A stretch of 64,000 bases of DNA, taken from positions 24,132,001-24,196,000 of the forward strand of contig NC_080581.1 in the NCBI RefSeq assembly GCF_029962835.1, given 5' to 3'. Below, in pieces: positions 49,591-60,460 of the stretch; position 1 is the first letter of the stretch; each line of letters starts with the position of its first letter. The notes beneath the pieces were generated by a model. That model was not told the origin of the DNA. It ran no database searches and saw nothing but the letters and a program-made list of their open reading frames with translations. The DNA is from Magnolia sinica (taxonomy: Eukaryota > Streptophyta > Magnoliopsida > Magnoliales > Magnoliaceae). Both the position numbers and the translations under genes were made by a program.

Positions 49591-51813
49591 TCATCGCATC
49601 CACGGGTAGGTTGTGCAGATGAAACAAATGAAGCTTGGAATAACGAATTTTGAATTGATTCGGGCCTCAAGTAGTTGTCTCCAGATCAAACCCCAGTTGA
49701 AGGGCCCCACACCGTAACTTCTCATGTTGTGAGTTACTTCTTCGGAATGTTCGGGAATAGTCTGGTCATATCTGAACTGTCGCGCAAACCGATTGGGGTA
49801 GTATGGCTCTCTCCAAAACTCACTGCCCACTCGCAAAGGCAGGCTGTTAGAACATATTGATATGAAGAAGGCTCACTCAGCTGGAGGAAGGTTGTCATCA
49901 TCAACAGCTTCATGATCTACGATGTATTGGGCAAATGAGAACTGGTAGAAGTCAATAGCATTTGTTGACTCAATAGTATCAATCACCCATTCGTACATTC
50001 GTTTCGGCATTATCCTTCGCTAGTAGTGACATAAGGGGAGTTGTGAGGGATGTACGTATGCTTTTTTCAGATCGTCATATGTCCACGGGAAGTATATGCC
50101 TAGCCATCTAGAAAAGTAGTGCCATGGGGTGAATGCCGAACTGGCTCCGACGGATGGATTTTTACAGTGCTTGGAGATATCTCCGAAGGCACGGTATAAT
50201 GAACAAAGTACGAGAGGTGCTAATGAATATTTCCACCCTTCTACCAATCCACCTGCGACGACAAATACGGATGGCCTGATAGCATCCATCCACTTGGAAC
50301 TTGGTAGCACTAGTACACTCAGCTAGTATGCCAGGAAGGCCGCTAGCTCACCTTTAGATGAGAATTTTGATGGGTTTCTTATTCTGCGACATGCATTTTC
50401 TAGTTCATCTGAATTACTATTCTTAAACCTGTCAAAGAAAGAAGGGCACAAATGAGACCAATGTTAGTAAATGCGTAAAATTATAATGTAAGGAAAGGGG
50501 ATGTACCGCAGCTCTTGAGAGAAATGAGCCCGCCAAAGGAGATGTGGAATCTTTCTGATATCGGGGAATTTGGACATCTCCCTGAAGAGTTCAACGGAAG
50601 CGTCCGGCACCAGTGCTTGTCTTTTGGAAGAGCAAAAGTGTGAGAATTCCTCATTGGTGGGAATGTATTTGTCGTAAAAGCGACCTGTTATGGGGAGGCC
50701 TGCCATCCTATGAAGGTCCCACAGGTTAATACTAACCTCACCAAGAGGTAGATGAAAAGAGTTCATGGTAGGGCACCAGTAACTAAGGAACCCCATATGG
50801 ACCATATGATCTTTATAGAAGTATTCAGAAGTAGCCTCAATTGCACTATAAAGGCCGACCTCCATCAATGTCGTAGAATGTTTGGCAAGAATGGCCTTGG
50901 CCCAATCAGTATAATATTTGCGAGATGTTAGGAAGCCGGGCGTGCGGAATTCTTTAGTCCCCCATAACAATCTTCTCTCTTTGAAGCATTGGGGTATTGT
51001 CTCGTGGAAAACTGTAAAAAACAATGCATGAGGATTGTAGCAAGGAATCAAAAATCTCATTGGATGCACTTCACTAATTTGATGTTTCGACCCTCTCTTT
51101 AAAAGAATACCCTCCAACATTCTGGGTTCTCGAATCGACCAGTTGGAAGTATACATCATATGACTCTATGTTGTTCAATTTGTTAATTCACTTCAGAGAA
51201 TAGATAGATGTTGCCGAATGTTCAGTGGGATCGTTATTAATTCATTTCTGAAAGGGCTATTGAATTTAATGTAGTCATCTTGAACTTTTACGGAGTCCCA
51301 AGTATTTGGGAGCTTTCTCTTCTTATGCTTTTGGATCTTCTCTTGGAGTTCTTGATGCTTTGACTTCTTCCGCTTCTTCAGCGAAAGTGTTGGCGGCAGT
51401 GTATCTTCTCTTGCTGGAGATCGGACAATATCGGTACGTAAATTGGCTGTCAACTTCAGCCAGGCTTCCCAGTCAACCTCCCGACCTTGCTTTGGAGGTC
51501 CTGCTATTTCGCCAGAAATGATTGCCTGACAAATTGGCCAAGACAATGTTTTGATTCTGCTAGAGAAGTCAAGAATAGGCAAGACCGGTTCCTTTATGTA
51601 CGTAGGCTATTTTTTGGTTACTTTGACTCATTTTCGTTGAGGCTCTTCACATGCTGGAGGGGGAGAAGTGGCTATTTGGGCCGTAGGTGAAGGTATAGGG
51701 GCTGTAGGAGCTGGCGAGGGTTCATGGGCTTGAGAAGAGTCAGGAAAATTTGCATGGGAGGGTTGATCTGTCGACGCTTCTATAAGGCGAAAGGTTCTCT
51801 TGGTACGGGCCAT
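49591..51813 (-). pseudogene. Antisense plant-mobile-domain (PMD) gene of a Tat-like gypsy element
   Basis: On the minus strand a start at 51,813 (MARTKRTFRLIEAS) opens a proline/serine-rich N-terminal part, then a lysine-rich part (51,193-51,582, KKRKKSKHQELQEKIQKHKK). The PMD core follows (50,464-51,159, with YTDWAKAILAKHSTTLMEVG and SYWCPTMNSFHLPLGEVSIN), and its C-terminal part ends with YYPNRFARQFRYDQ (49,591-49,836). A 78-base GT-AG intron fits at 50,429-50,506. Antisense genes with this domain between pol and the 3' LTR are known in Tat/Retand gypsy elements; their function is unknown. It is in several open segments, so broken in a few places. Confidence 0.75.
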
Positions 51814-52137
51814 GGTTGGAGAGTTAACAGGAATTGGCTAAGTAAGAAAAAAATAAGAAATTCCAGCAAAGTTTCAGAACAGAAGTTTCTAGCACTAAGT
51901 GCGGATGACTTGCATGGACGAGTTGCGCATGCAAGTAGCGTGGAACAGTTGTGCGTAAAGGGGGTTCGCCAGGAGATAGAAGAATTTGAAGTGAGGAATG
52001 ATTGAGTGGTTTGGTATTTATAGACTAGTAACACCGGCAATGAGTTGCGCAGGTGGGAGTTGCGTGGACCCGTGCAACTCAAGTTCTACAAGAAGAAGTT
52101 GATCCTTCAAGTTGACTTAGAGAAGTCAAGTTTCAGA
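51814..52137 (-). promoter_or_regulatory. Presumed promoter of the antisense PMD gene
   Basis: On the minus strand TATAAATACC (52,013-52,022) lies about 200 bases upstream of the start at 51,813. GTTGCGCAGG and GTTGCGTGGACCCGTGCAAC words (52,043-52,081) lie further upstream, and another GTTGCGCATGC lies between TATA and start (51,920-51,930). The same combination of words and TATA box is found in the LTR at 52,151. Confidence 0.55.
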
Positions 52138-52149
52138 TCAGGGGGGCAT
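52138..52149 (+). other. Polypurine tract before the Tat-like 3' LTR
   Basis: TCAGGGGGGCAT lies next to the TGTTGGGG start of the LTR. It sets the element in plus orientation, with its interior to the left, so the PMD gene is antisense to it. Confidence 0.65.
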
Positions 52150-52150
52150 C

Positions 52151-52944
52151 TGTTGGGGTATAAAATTTGGTTAAGGGGAGAAGCTTCAAGGAGGAAAATT
52201 GGTGAAAGAAATGAAGGATAGAAGTGAAAGGCAGGTGAGTTGCGCGGGACTTGAGTTGCGTGGGAACCATGTTGCGCGAGAGCTGAGTTGTGCGGGTCTG
52301 CGCAACTCGCCCATAATCATGTTGGGCTGCGCAACTCTCTTTAGAGAGGTATGGATTGGGAATGTTAAGTGGGGTCCACGACAAAGGATTTGAGGGCTCA
52401 CACATGCGAAAGCCTATAAATACCCTCCTACCCCCTCATTTGGATCATCAGATGTTTAGAGGACAAGTGCCTCTGACAAGTATTAGAGACAGAGAGAAGG
52501 AAAGGGAGTGCAGAGTGTAGAAGGACCGGACCATGCCACTCCTGGCAAGTTGCGCGGGCCCGCGCAACTCCTCGGGTACTCTTTAAGGCAGCTGCCATGT
52601 TGCAATTTTTCAGATCCTTAGGCGATTCCAGATGTTTCAAAGGGATCCAAGCACTCCTTTATCATACCAATAAGGGACGAAATGCATAGGAAGCCTGCAC
52701 AACTCATCTCCCCTGGAGATATGATGAATATGAGCTGGAATGCTGCCGAAATTCATATTTCGAACTTACTTAATATTTGTATTTTTGGCATTTCTGAGAG
52801 ATTCTATCCCGGAATCAAAGGATCAAAAGGATGTAAATGAACTCAGAATAAATAAAATTAATGATTATTCTCTTTGCTCTATCTTTTATTAATATTGAGT
52901 GAGATATTCCCCAAATCAAATGCTTTTCATTTTTGGTCGCAACA
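52151..52944 (+). repeat. 3' LTR of the Tat-like gypsy element
   Basis: It starts TGTTGGGGTATAAAATTTGG and ends TTTTTGGTCGCAACA, about 794 bases with TG...CA ends. The right edge is confirmed because the next base resumes Athila leader sequence (GTAACTTCTTTC, compare GTAACTTCCTTCC at about 25,600). gtaac at 52,945-52,949 is the presumed target duplication. A TATA box TATAAATACC lies at 52,415-52,424. GTTGCGCGGG / CCGCGCAACTC words cluster at 52,234-52,345 and 52,548-52,572. Confidence 0.78.
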
Positions 52945-53955
52945 GTAACTTCTTTCTAATTCTTTTCCTTTCTTTTTCCAAAATTCTTATTTCCTTCTTT
53001 CCTCTTTAGGTTTAGGTTAGAATTTGAAATTGAGGGCTGAGAGTGTTTTATGCCCAAGTGGGTCCATGACAAAACTCGTCGTCTTTTGAGTGAAGGAGGA
53101 TTAGTTGAGGGGTTATCTATCCATCACAGGATCAGACACCACTCGAGATCTTCAAAGTTAATTGAAGTGATGGTTGCAATCAACCGGTTAATCAACCAGG
53201 AAGACAACCTCAACCTCGGGTTGAGGAAGTCCATGATGAGAATGAGGTGCATCAAGCACCCCCGCTTCATACCTTATGATATTATTTACAACCGGCGGGG
53301 GTGAGCACGCCCTCATGCATGGGTTTTTCAGAAAATACGGGACATGAACATAAAGCTAGGGGCGATCTAACTCCTTCCAAAATTTCATGGACTTGAATAT
53401 GAAAGTCCATATTTGCACTTGAAAGAGTTTGATGAGATTATAGCTACTTTATATTTTCCTAACGTGTCTGAGGACATGGTCAGACTGAAACTATTTCCCT
53501 TTTCTTTAAAAGAGAAAGCTAAGATGTGGTTGCATTTACTACGTCCCCGATCTATTGGCACATGGAATGACATGATAAGGGAGTTCGTAAATTTTTTTCC
53601 ACATCATAAAATGAACACCCTTAGAAAGTCAATCATGAACTTCACCCAAAAGAAGGATAAAACATTCTTCCAATGTTGGGAGCAGTTCAAGGATCTTGTC
53701 AGTTCATGCCCACAACACGGTTTTGAAACGTAGCGCATTACACACTTTTTCTATGATGGACTGACATCTTCCATGCGCCGATTGGTCAAGACAATGTGCA
53801 ATGGGGAATTCATGAATAAAAATGTCGATGATGTGTGGGATTACTTGGACAGACTTGCTGAAAACGCACAATCATGGGACACCTCCCTAAAATTAAGCAC
53901 CACTTCTAGGCCCACTCAATCAAAGGAGAGGGGCGGATTATACCTTCTGAAAGAG
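52945..53955 (+). mobile_element. Athila copy 3, leader and gag remains
   Basis: Collinear with 25,600-26,590 of copy 2: leader, then MPKWVHDKTRRLLSEGGLVE, the gag core at 53,413-53,733 (PRSIGTWNDMIREFVNFF, SSCPQHGFET) and 53,773-53,979 (VDDVWDYLDRLAENAQSWD). It is cut on the left by the Tat-like element and on the right by the CACTA end at 53,956. Broken in a few places. Confidence 0.85.
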
Positions 53956-55075
53956 CACTACAAGAAAGAGGGTTTTTAGCGATAAAAATTATTTTCATCG
54001 CTAAAAATGACTTTTAGCAACGAAAATAATTTTCATCACTAAAAGTTTACTATTACCGACGAAATTGTAAATTCGTAGCTAAAAGTCACTTTTACCAATG
54101 AAAATTTTCGTCGCTGAAAGTAATTTTCCTGCTATTGTGAAAATTTTCCAGCTAAGAGTTTTAGCGACGAAAATTTTTATCGCAAAAGGGTGTTTTGAAT
54201 TTTTGAAAAAATAAAAAAATTGAAAAGTTTCCTTTTAGCGACGAAATTAATTTTGTAGCTAAAACCCACCTTTAGCGACAAAAATTTTCGTCGCTAAAGG
54301 GTGTTTTGATTTTTTGAAAAAACAAAAAAGTCGAGATGTTTCCTTTTAGCGACAAAATTAATTTCGTAGCTAAAAGCCACCTTTAGCGACGAAAATTTTC
54401 GTTGCTAAAGGATGTTTTGAATTTTTGAAAAAACAAAAAAATTGAAAAGTTTCCTTTTAGCGATGCAATTAATTTCGTAGCTAAAAGCCACCTTTAGCGA
54501 CGAAAATTTTCGTCGCTAGAGGGTGTTTTGAATTTTTGAAAAAACAAAAAAAAATCAAATAGTTTCCTTTTAGCGATGAAATTAATTTCGTAGCTAAAAG
54601 CCACCTTTAGCGACGAAAATTTTCATCGTGAAAGGGTGTTTTAAATTTTTGAAAAAACAAAAAAAGCAAGATGTTTCCTTTTAGCGACGAAATTAATTTC
54701 GTAGCTAAAAGCCACCTTTAGCGACGAAAATTTTCGTCGCTAAAGGGTGTTTTGAATTTTTGAAACAACAAAAAAATTGAAAAGTTTCCTTTTAGCGACG
54801 AAATTAATTTCATAGCTAGAAGCCACCTTTAGCAACGAAAAGTTTTGTAGCTAAAGGGTGTTTTGAATTTTTGAAAAAATAAAAAAAATTGAAAAGTTTC
54901 CTTTTAGTGACGAAATTAATTTCATAGCTAAAAGCCACCTTTAGTGACGAACATTTTCATCGCTAAAGGGTGTTTTGAATTTTTGACATAACAAATTTTC
55001 ACGCTATGTTGGAAATGTTGGCGGTAAGATTTTTGTCGGTAAAAGTGTTTTTCCTAAATCTATTTCCCGACGGCT
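53956..55075 (+). mobile_element. CACTA transposon left end with seven 111-bp palindromic units
   Basis: CACTACAAGAAAGAGGGTTT opens at 53,956 after gag (candidate 3-base duplication) within Athila gag. Then come TTTAGCGACGAAAA-type subterminal words. From about 54,130 to 55,000 there is a tandem array: CCTTTTAG recurs at 54,231, 54,342, 54,453, 54,566, 54,677, 54,788 and 54,900, a period of 111-113. Each unit holds a perfect palindrome around GACGAAAATTTTCGTC and a near-palindrome around GACGAAATTAATTTCGTAG. No right terminus is seen before 64,000. Confidence 0.85.
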
Positions 55076-55139
55076 GAAAACCGTCGGTAATAATGTAAAA
55101 ATGTTTTAATTTTACAAAAATTTTGTTGGTAAAAATGTG

Positions 55140-55144
<5 letters not shown>

Positions 55145-55193
<49 letters not shown>
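55145..55193. repeat. (TA)n microsatellite
   Basis: About 24 TA units. It occupies the same place relative to the subterminal repeats as the TA tracts near 42,140-42,780. Confidence 0.9.
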
Positions 55194-55196
<3 letters not shown>

Positions 55197-55790
55197 TTTA
55201 TATCATATGAATGGAAATTTTTTTTTATATATAATTGAAAGTTAATATTTAAATGATTTGTAATATCACATGAAAAACAATATTGAAAAGTTTAGAAATT
55301 TTAACTATGTTTAAGAAAAATTTTGAGAACAAAATAATGCTTTTGAAGAAAAAAATTGGCATTTTGAAATTTTTGAGAAAAAAATAAAATATAAGAAAAT
55401 TTTTGAGATTTTGAAAATAAAAATTCAAAATTTGTATTTAAAATTTTTTTGAAATATTTTATAATAAAAATGATATTTAGTTAAAAGAGTAAAAATATAC
55501 ATTTTGAAAAAAAATGTTATTTTTAAAAGGAAATTGAAATTTATTTGTGAAGAGTAAATAACTTCAGATGTTTAAATCAAATTTCACTGAAATTGTTGAT
55601 CAATCTTGTATGCCCAATATCTTTCTCATATGTAGCCTGATTGAGGCAAGTAACTAGTCAAATTGAGTATTGATCAGTAAAATAGAGTGAATGGACTAGA
55701 CATGTAAAATGGGCCGAATATTCTGGTCAAAATTGTGACCCAACTTACTGACCTCGTGAGAACCTAAGAATTGATGTTAGTAAGTTCCCA
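55194..55790. other. A-rich tract and conserved tail of the CACTA-family unit
   Basis: 55,194-55,560 repeats the AATATCACA...GAAAAATTTTGAG composition of 42,960-44,560. 55,600-55,770 matches 44,895-45,060. No gene. Confidence 0.6.
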
Positions 55791-55794
55791 TCAT

Positions 55795-56095
55795 GATGTG
55801 TGTCGAACATCAACACCATGGATTTGATGTGTCCCCTTTAGGTTATGAGATATCTCAAAAATCATCTTTATACAAAACTCAAGTGGGCCATACCATCTAA
55901 AACTATGTGAAGACATCCTAAAAAATATGAAAGCACTTGGTGGGGCCCACATGAGTTTTGGATGCAGTTGAAACTTGGTCTGACCCCTCATCCAAGTGAG
56001 ACACACACAATGAGTGGGTTGGATATGTGAATCACATTTAGGCAGGCCCAATATATGATTATGAATGTTTTAAGGAAACCCTTCTCCACTACATT
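55795..56095. repeat. Family A MITE relative (partial)
   Basis: Contains TGGATTTGATGTGTCCCCTT, CTTGGTGGGGCCCACATGAG and ATTATGAATGTTTTAA in the order of the 42,187 MITE. The terminal inverted repeats are absent. Confidence 0.65.
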
Positions 56096-56114
56096 TAGGT
56101 GAGTTACTCGTTAC

Positions 56115-57489
56115 CCTTACCAGAGTAAACTCTGTGGGGCCCACTATTATTTATTTATTTTATCCACTCCATTCATCCATGTTAACAGATAATTTGAGGT
56201 CTAAAGAACAAAAAGGAAGCATATCCAAAGCTCAAGTGGACTACCCAAGTCATGGAATGAACATGGGGCGGGTCCAAGGCTTAAGTGGACTACAAAGTGG
56301 GGATTGAACATCCACCATTAAAAATAACATTCATAGAAGTTTTGGATTGAGCTGATGTTTGTGTTTTCCCTTCATTCATATCTTTTTGATATTATGAACA
56401 TGTTGGATGACAAATAAACATTACTGTGGGCCCAAGGAAGGTATCAACATTGGAAATCATTATTCCACATTGTTTTCTGCGTGGTCTCCACTACAGATTT
56501 TTATCTCCCTCATTCTTTGGCTCATGACTTAAAATGATATCTCAAAATGGATGGACGGTGGTCTCCACTCTATTTACGGCTTCGATATGACTCCTTTTTT
56601 GGATCAACCCTTAAAATGATCCGTTAAAATGAATGGACGGAGTGGATCGGTAACATACATCATGGTGGGCCTCACAAATCTAAGCACTTTCCGTCCATCA
56701 CCGGCCCTCAAAACCAAATCCCTTCTAATCCTCTCGCGCGCACACCTCCATTGAGTGTCAACGGTGTTGAACATTGAATTTTCTAAAATATATAGTGTCT
56801 TATTACATACACACACACACACACACACAGATATATATGGTGAAAATAATAAAAATGAGAGGAAATCCTGAAAACTAATGATGTTTGGATGTATGATAAG
56901 TAGATACAAAAAGTCTAAAACTATGACAGAGAAAAAACTTGCCTATAACTGGTCAAGATTGCAGTTTCCATTCTAAGCATTCGTAAAATAGATGTGGGAA
57001 TAAGAAATTACTTGCGTCCAACGAAGATGGTAAGCTTTCTAATGAGTAAACATGAGAAAAAATATTCGTTCATTATTTAGGAATGTATTCTGCTTATCAC
57101 CCGTAATCTCTGAGAGCACCATGCCACACGAAACAATGTGGAATAATGATTTCCACCGTTGATACCTTCCTTGGGCCCACAGTGATGTTTATTTGTCATC
57201 CAACCTGTTCATAATATAAAAAAGATATGAATGAAGAGAAAACATAAACATTAGGTGTCCCACCTGGATGAAGGGTCAAACCCAATTTCAGCCGCATTCA
57301 AAACTCATGTGGGCCCCACCAAGTGCTTTTATAATTTTTAGGATGTCTTCACATGGTTTTAGATGGTATGGGCCACCTGAGTTTGGATGATTTTGTTCTT
57401 TAGACATCAAGTTATCTGTTAACATGGATGAATGGAGTGGATAAAATAAATAAATAATAGCGGACCCCACAGAGTTTACTCTGGTAAGG
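56115..57489. mobile_element. 1.4-kb fold-back element
   Basis: The left end CCTTACCAGAGTAAACTCTG and the reverse complement of the right end (57,465-57,489) are the same over 25 bases. Pairing continues for about 100 bases (TTATCCACTCCATTCATCC, ATGTTAACAGATAA). The right arm also includes a reversed family A segment (57,255-57,385). The centre holds (AC)n at 56,807-56,829 and no gene. No clear target duplication. Confidence 0.75.
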
Positions 57490-57780
57490 ACTTTTTAAGG
57501 CCTACCACAATCTCTGTGTTCTATCTAATCCATCCATCTGTTTTGAAATATAATTTTAGGGTATCATCCCATAAAATGAGGTATATCGAAGGCTTAAGTG
57601 GACCACACGGTAAGAAACAATGGAGATTAAATCACACGTGATTCCTTTGGTGTGGTCCACTAAATGTATTTATAAAAATGAATGGACAGAAGGGATAAAC
57701 CATATACATCATGGTGGGCCTCACGTAGGTACCCAATCCACGGCCAAAATAATTGGGCGCACGTTGAAAAGAGAGCCGCA
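57490..57780. repeat. Small fold-back repeat
   Basis: TAAGGCCTACCACAATCTC and, facing it, ATCATGGTGGGCCTCACGTA form loosely paired arms with ATCCATCCATCTGTTTT against AAATGAATGGACAG inside them. No gene. Confidence 0.5.
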
Positions 57781-57809
57781 CGCCCAAATCAATATACGGC
57801 CCTCTCTTC

Positions 57810-57861
<52 letters not shown>

Positions 57862-57977
57862 CAAAACCGATTCTCCCTCTTTATGCTCAAAATCCTCTCT
57901 CTCTCTCTCTCTCAATCATCCCATTTTCAAAGCCCTGGCATTTTCTGTCTCTCGCTATCTCAACGAACTTGGAAAGG
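57781..57977 (+). other. CT-rich 5'-UTR-like leader with splice donor
   Basis: Two CT runs, then CGCTATCTCAACGAACTTGG and a good donor AAAG|GTGAGC at 57,977-57,978. An acceptor-like GGGTTGCAG lies near 58,143. This looks like the first, non-coding exon of a plant transcript, with the exon fragments below on the same strand. I cannot say which gene it belonged to. Confidence 0.4.
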
Positions 57978-58850
57978 TGAGCAATTCTTCATTTTCTTTT
58001 TATTAATTTCCTCATGTTTTGCAAATCTTCTTTGATTCTCGACTGAAGATCTCGATTATCAGAGAAACTCATTTAAACTTCACTCTTCTTTTTCTTTGTT
58101 TACATATGCGAGTGAAGTTGCTAATTTTATAAATGGGTTGCAGGTAAAGAAGGGCCTGCACATGCCCATCAGCAGGGGCTGTAAATGTGGAGAGTTTTTG
58201 TGTTGATTCTGTATTGTAATTGGAGTGTTTCACTACAACAATAAGGGTTAAGGTTTTGATTTGAGCACATGATTCTTAAAATCAATGTTAATGGAGTGGA
58301 GATCTATTCTAATTTTGGATTAAAATGCTAGCCTCATAGAAAAAAAACATGCTCAAGGTTTTTATTCAAGCCAACATTTGTACATGTATGGTCTTCATAG
58401 ATCTGGTTGATTCATCTTGCAGGCCACAATATGGATTGGGAATGAACTGAAGGGCTAATGCATTGAACAATCCCAACCATCTAATCATTATACTTTCCTC
58501 CTATTGCATATTACGTGTTGAGCCTATTGGTCACATTTACAGGAAAGTCGTTGGCTTCCTAGGATTTTTTGATTGAGAATATTTTCAGTTCATTGCAAAG
58601 CTCCTTTTATTCATGTTTTTTTTTCTTTTTATTTTTCATGGAGACTGGTTGATTTTCAGGAAGTTTTTCTTTCCTTCGATTTTTTATTACATCGAATGTT
58701 CTTTTTTTTTCAATTGGCTTTGATTTTCCGGTGTAGTATGGTTTGTGTCACAAAGAATGAAGGATTTAGATTAAGTTGTTTTAAGAAAGGCATGTACGAT
58801 TACATGATGTTTGTTAGATATTATGAAATGGGCTTTTCAAGTTTGGTTGT

Positions 58851-58904
58851 TTGGATGATGCTTGTTAGATATTTGATGAAATGCCTAAGAGAAATCTTGT
58901 TTGG
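58851..58904 (+). pseudogene. PPR-protein fragment
   Basis: In one frame the bases read LDDAC, a stop, then IFDEMPKRNLVW. That is the end of a pentatricopeptide repeat of the PLS type (usual form LDDARQVFDEMPKRNLVSW). Such proteins bind organelle RNA. Only about one repeat is recognisable, with an internal stop, and the flanks do not continue it clearly, so it is a small dead fragment. The next 1.4 kb (to 60,330) shows no recognisable gene, only A-rich runs (58,986-59,030), a T-rich run (59,187-59,220) and a CT run (59,613-59,640). Confidence 0.5.
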
Positions 58905-60337
58905 GTAGAAGTAATTCCATAGTTTGTGTATGAAATAAGTATTCTTTTATTCAGTTATTCTATATAGTTTGTGTAGAAGCAATTCCAAAAAAAAAAAGAA
59001 AAGGAAAAAAAAAAAAAGAAAAAAAATACACTGTGTGATTTTTATTCTTCAATCAAATTTCTGTTTTCTCTTTTGTTCTTCAAAAAAAAAAGAAAAAATA
59101 TTGCAATTTGAATATCCATCATGCTTGCTCACTTTTTATCCTTTTTTTGGCAAAAGCCGATCTCACTTTTATGCATTTATGATCTTTTTTTTTTTTTTTT
59201 TCTTTCTTTCCTTTCTTTCTTCCTAATCTGTAGATGGGAAATGTTGCAGCCATTGCAATTGCATTTGGTGGAGGCTTGCCTCCTAGAAATCATTTTAAAT
59301 GATTGATCCATCAGAACCATCTAGTTAGTGGGGCCCATTATGTGTCTTTCACCACTAAGAAATCATTCTAAATGATTGATCCCACTTCCTGTCCTTGTGG
59401 CCATCAAAATGGATTGCTAAGGTGACAAGGCTACATATAGTGATAGTAAATGGAAGGAATATGATTTAGGAAGTTCGGAACTCAGTAAAATAGCAAAAGC
59501 AATCATATCCTTTTGATTGTGGATGAGCACAATTCAGAGAACCCCAATTGTGCAAGATCCTTTTTGCTTGGGCAGTCTTGGAAAAATGTCTAAGAAATTT
59601 CACACAATAGAGCCCTCTCTCTCTCTCTCTCTCTCTCTCAATCTCGACATATAGTATGGCCCTCTCTCTCCATCTTGATATATAGTACGGCCCATGAGAA
59701 AAGAATCCACTTGTGCTTGTAAACATTATATAACCACCTGTTTCATCACTGTTTCAGTTTGAATTTGCACCATCAACCCTCTTTCTCAAAAGCTGGTTTT
59801 ACTGTCATTTTCTTGAATCAAATCATATATAAGGTACTTTCCATTTTTTTGGGAAGAGAGAGGGCATGTTCGAGGTAGGCCTTGCCTAGTGAATGGCCTG
59901 GATCGCACAAACGTACGTCATTTTGGCATGTGTGCCGACATTGTCCTCTATAACTACCTCTTAGTATCTCTGTTTAGAGCACTCATGTTTAGAGCCAATT
60001 ACCTTCTATGTTTGCCAAAACAGGAACAGGTTTACGGATGGTAATTACCAACTACTTCATGTGCATAAGGTATAAGTGCACAAGATTCAGGTATGCAAGC
60101 ACAATGGTTCGATTTTCAGATCCATTGCTGCAATGACAACCGGATATCAGATCTAGTGAAGACGATTGAATTTGTAAACTCCTATCATTCTTACCTCTAG
60201 GTTTTATGAAGGTGTTGTGCAATCTAATAACCCAGGAAAGAAGAAACATGTGGTAAACTATGAGACTTGTGTAGTTCTCTTAATTATCCCTATCCAAACT
60301 GTCCTCTTTCTTAAAGACTTGTTGAATGATATTTGCT

Positions 60338-60460
60338 TCAAGAATACTATATGAAGATGGAGATGTGGAAATTCTCCAGTTAGATAAGGAGTAGTGGGAG
60401 GTTATTAGTGAAGGTCTTGATCCTAGCAAAGTTTCTTCTTTGGATGTATTTATTATAGAG
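60338..60460 (+). pseudogene. PDS5-like Tudor-domain fragment
   Basis: The plus strand reads SRILYEDGDVEILQLDKE, a stop, then WEVISEGLDPSK. This resembles the Tudor-type segment of plant PDS5 cohesin cofactors (typically VLYDDGDVEVLRLDKERWEL), which bind chromatin with the cohesin complex. One exon-sized piece with an internal stop. No neighbouring PDS5 exons were recognised. A minus-strand open frame over the same place (60,280-60,600) is judged a shadow. Confidence 0.5.

Noticed and set aside
54130-55000. Regular repeats that could be mistaken for a CRISPR array
   Set aside because: The whole 111-base unit, spacer included, is repeated, it has CACTA context, and the genome is a plant's.
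57721-57915. Minus-strand open frame of repeated arginine-glutamate
   Set aside because: Translation of the (CT)n run in the leader.
58573-58908. A 111-codon plus-strand open frame as a complete gene
   Set aside because: T-rich composition explains its hydrophobic first half. The only recognisable motif (PPR) is in a different frame at its end.
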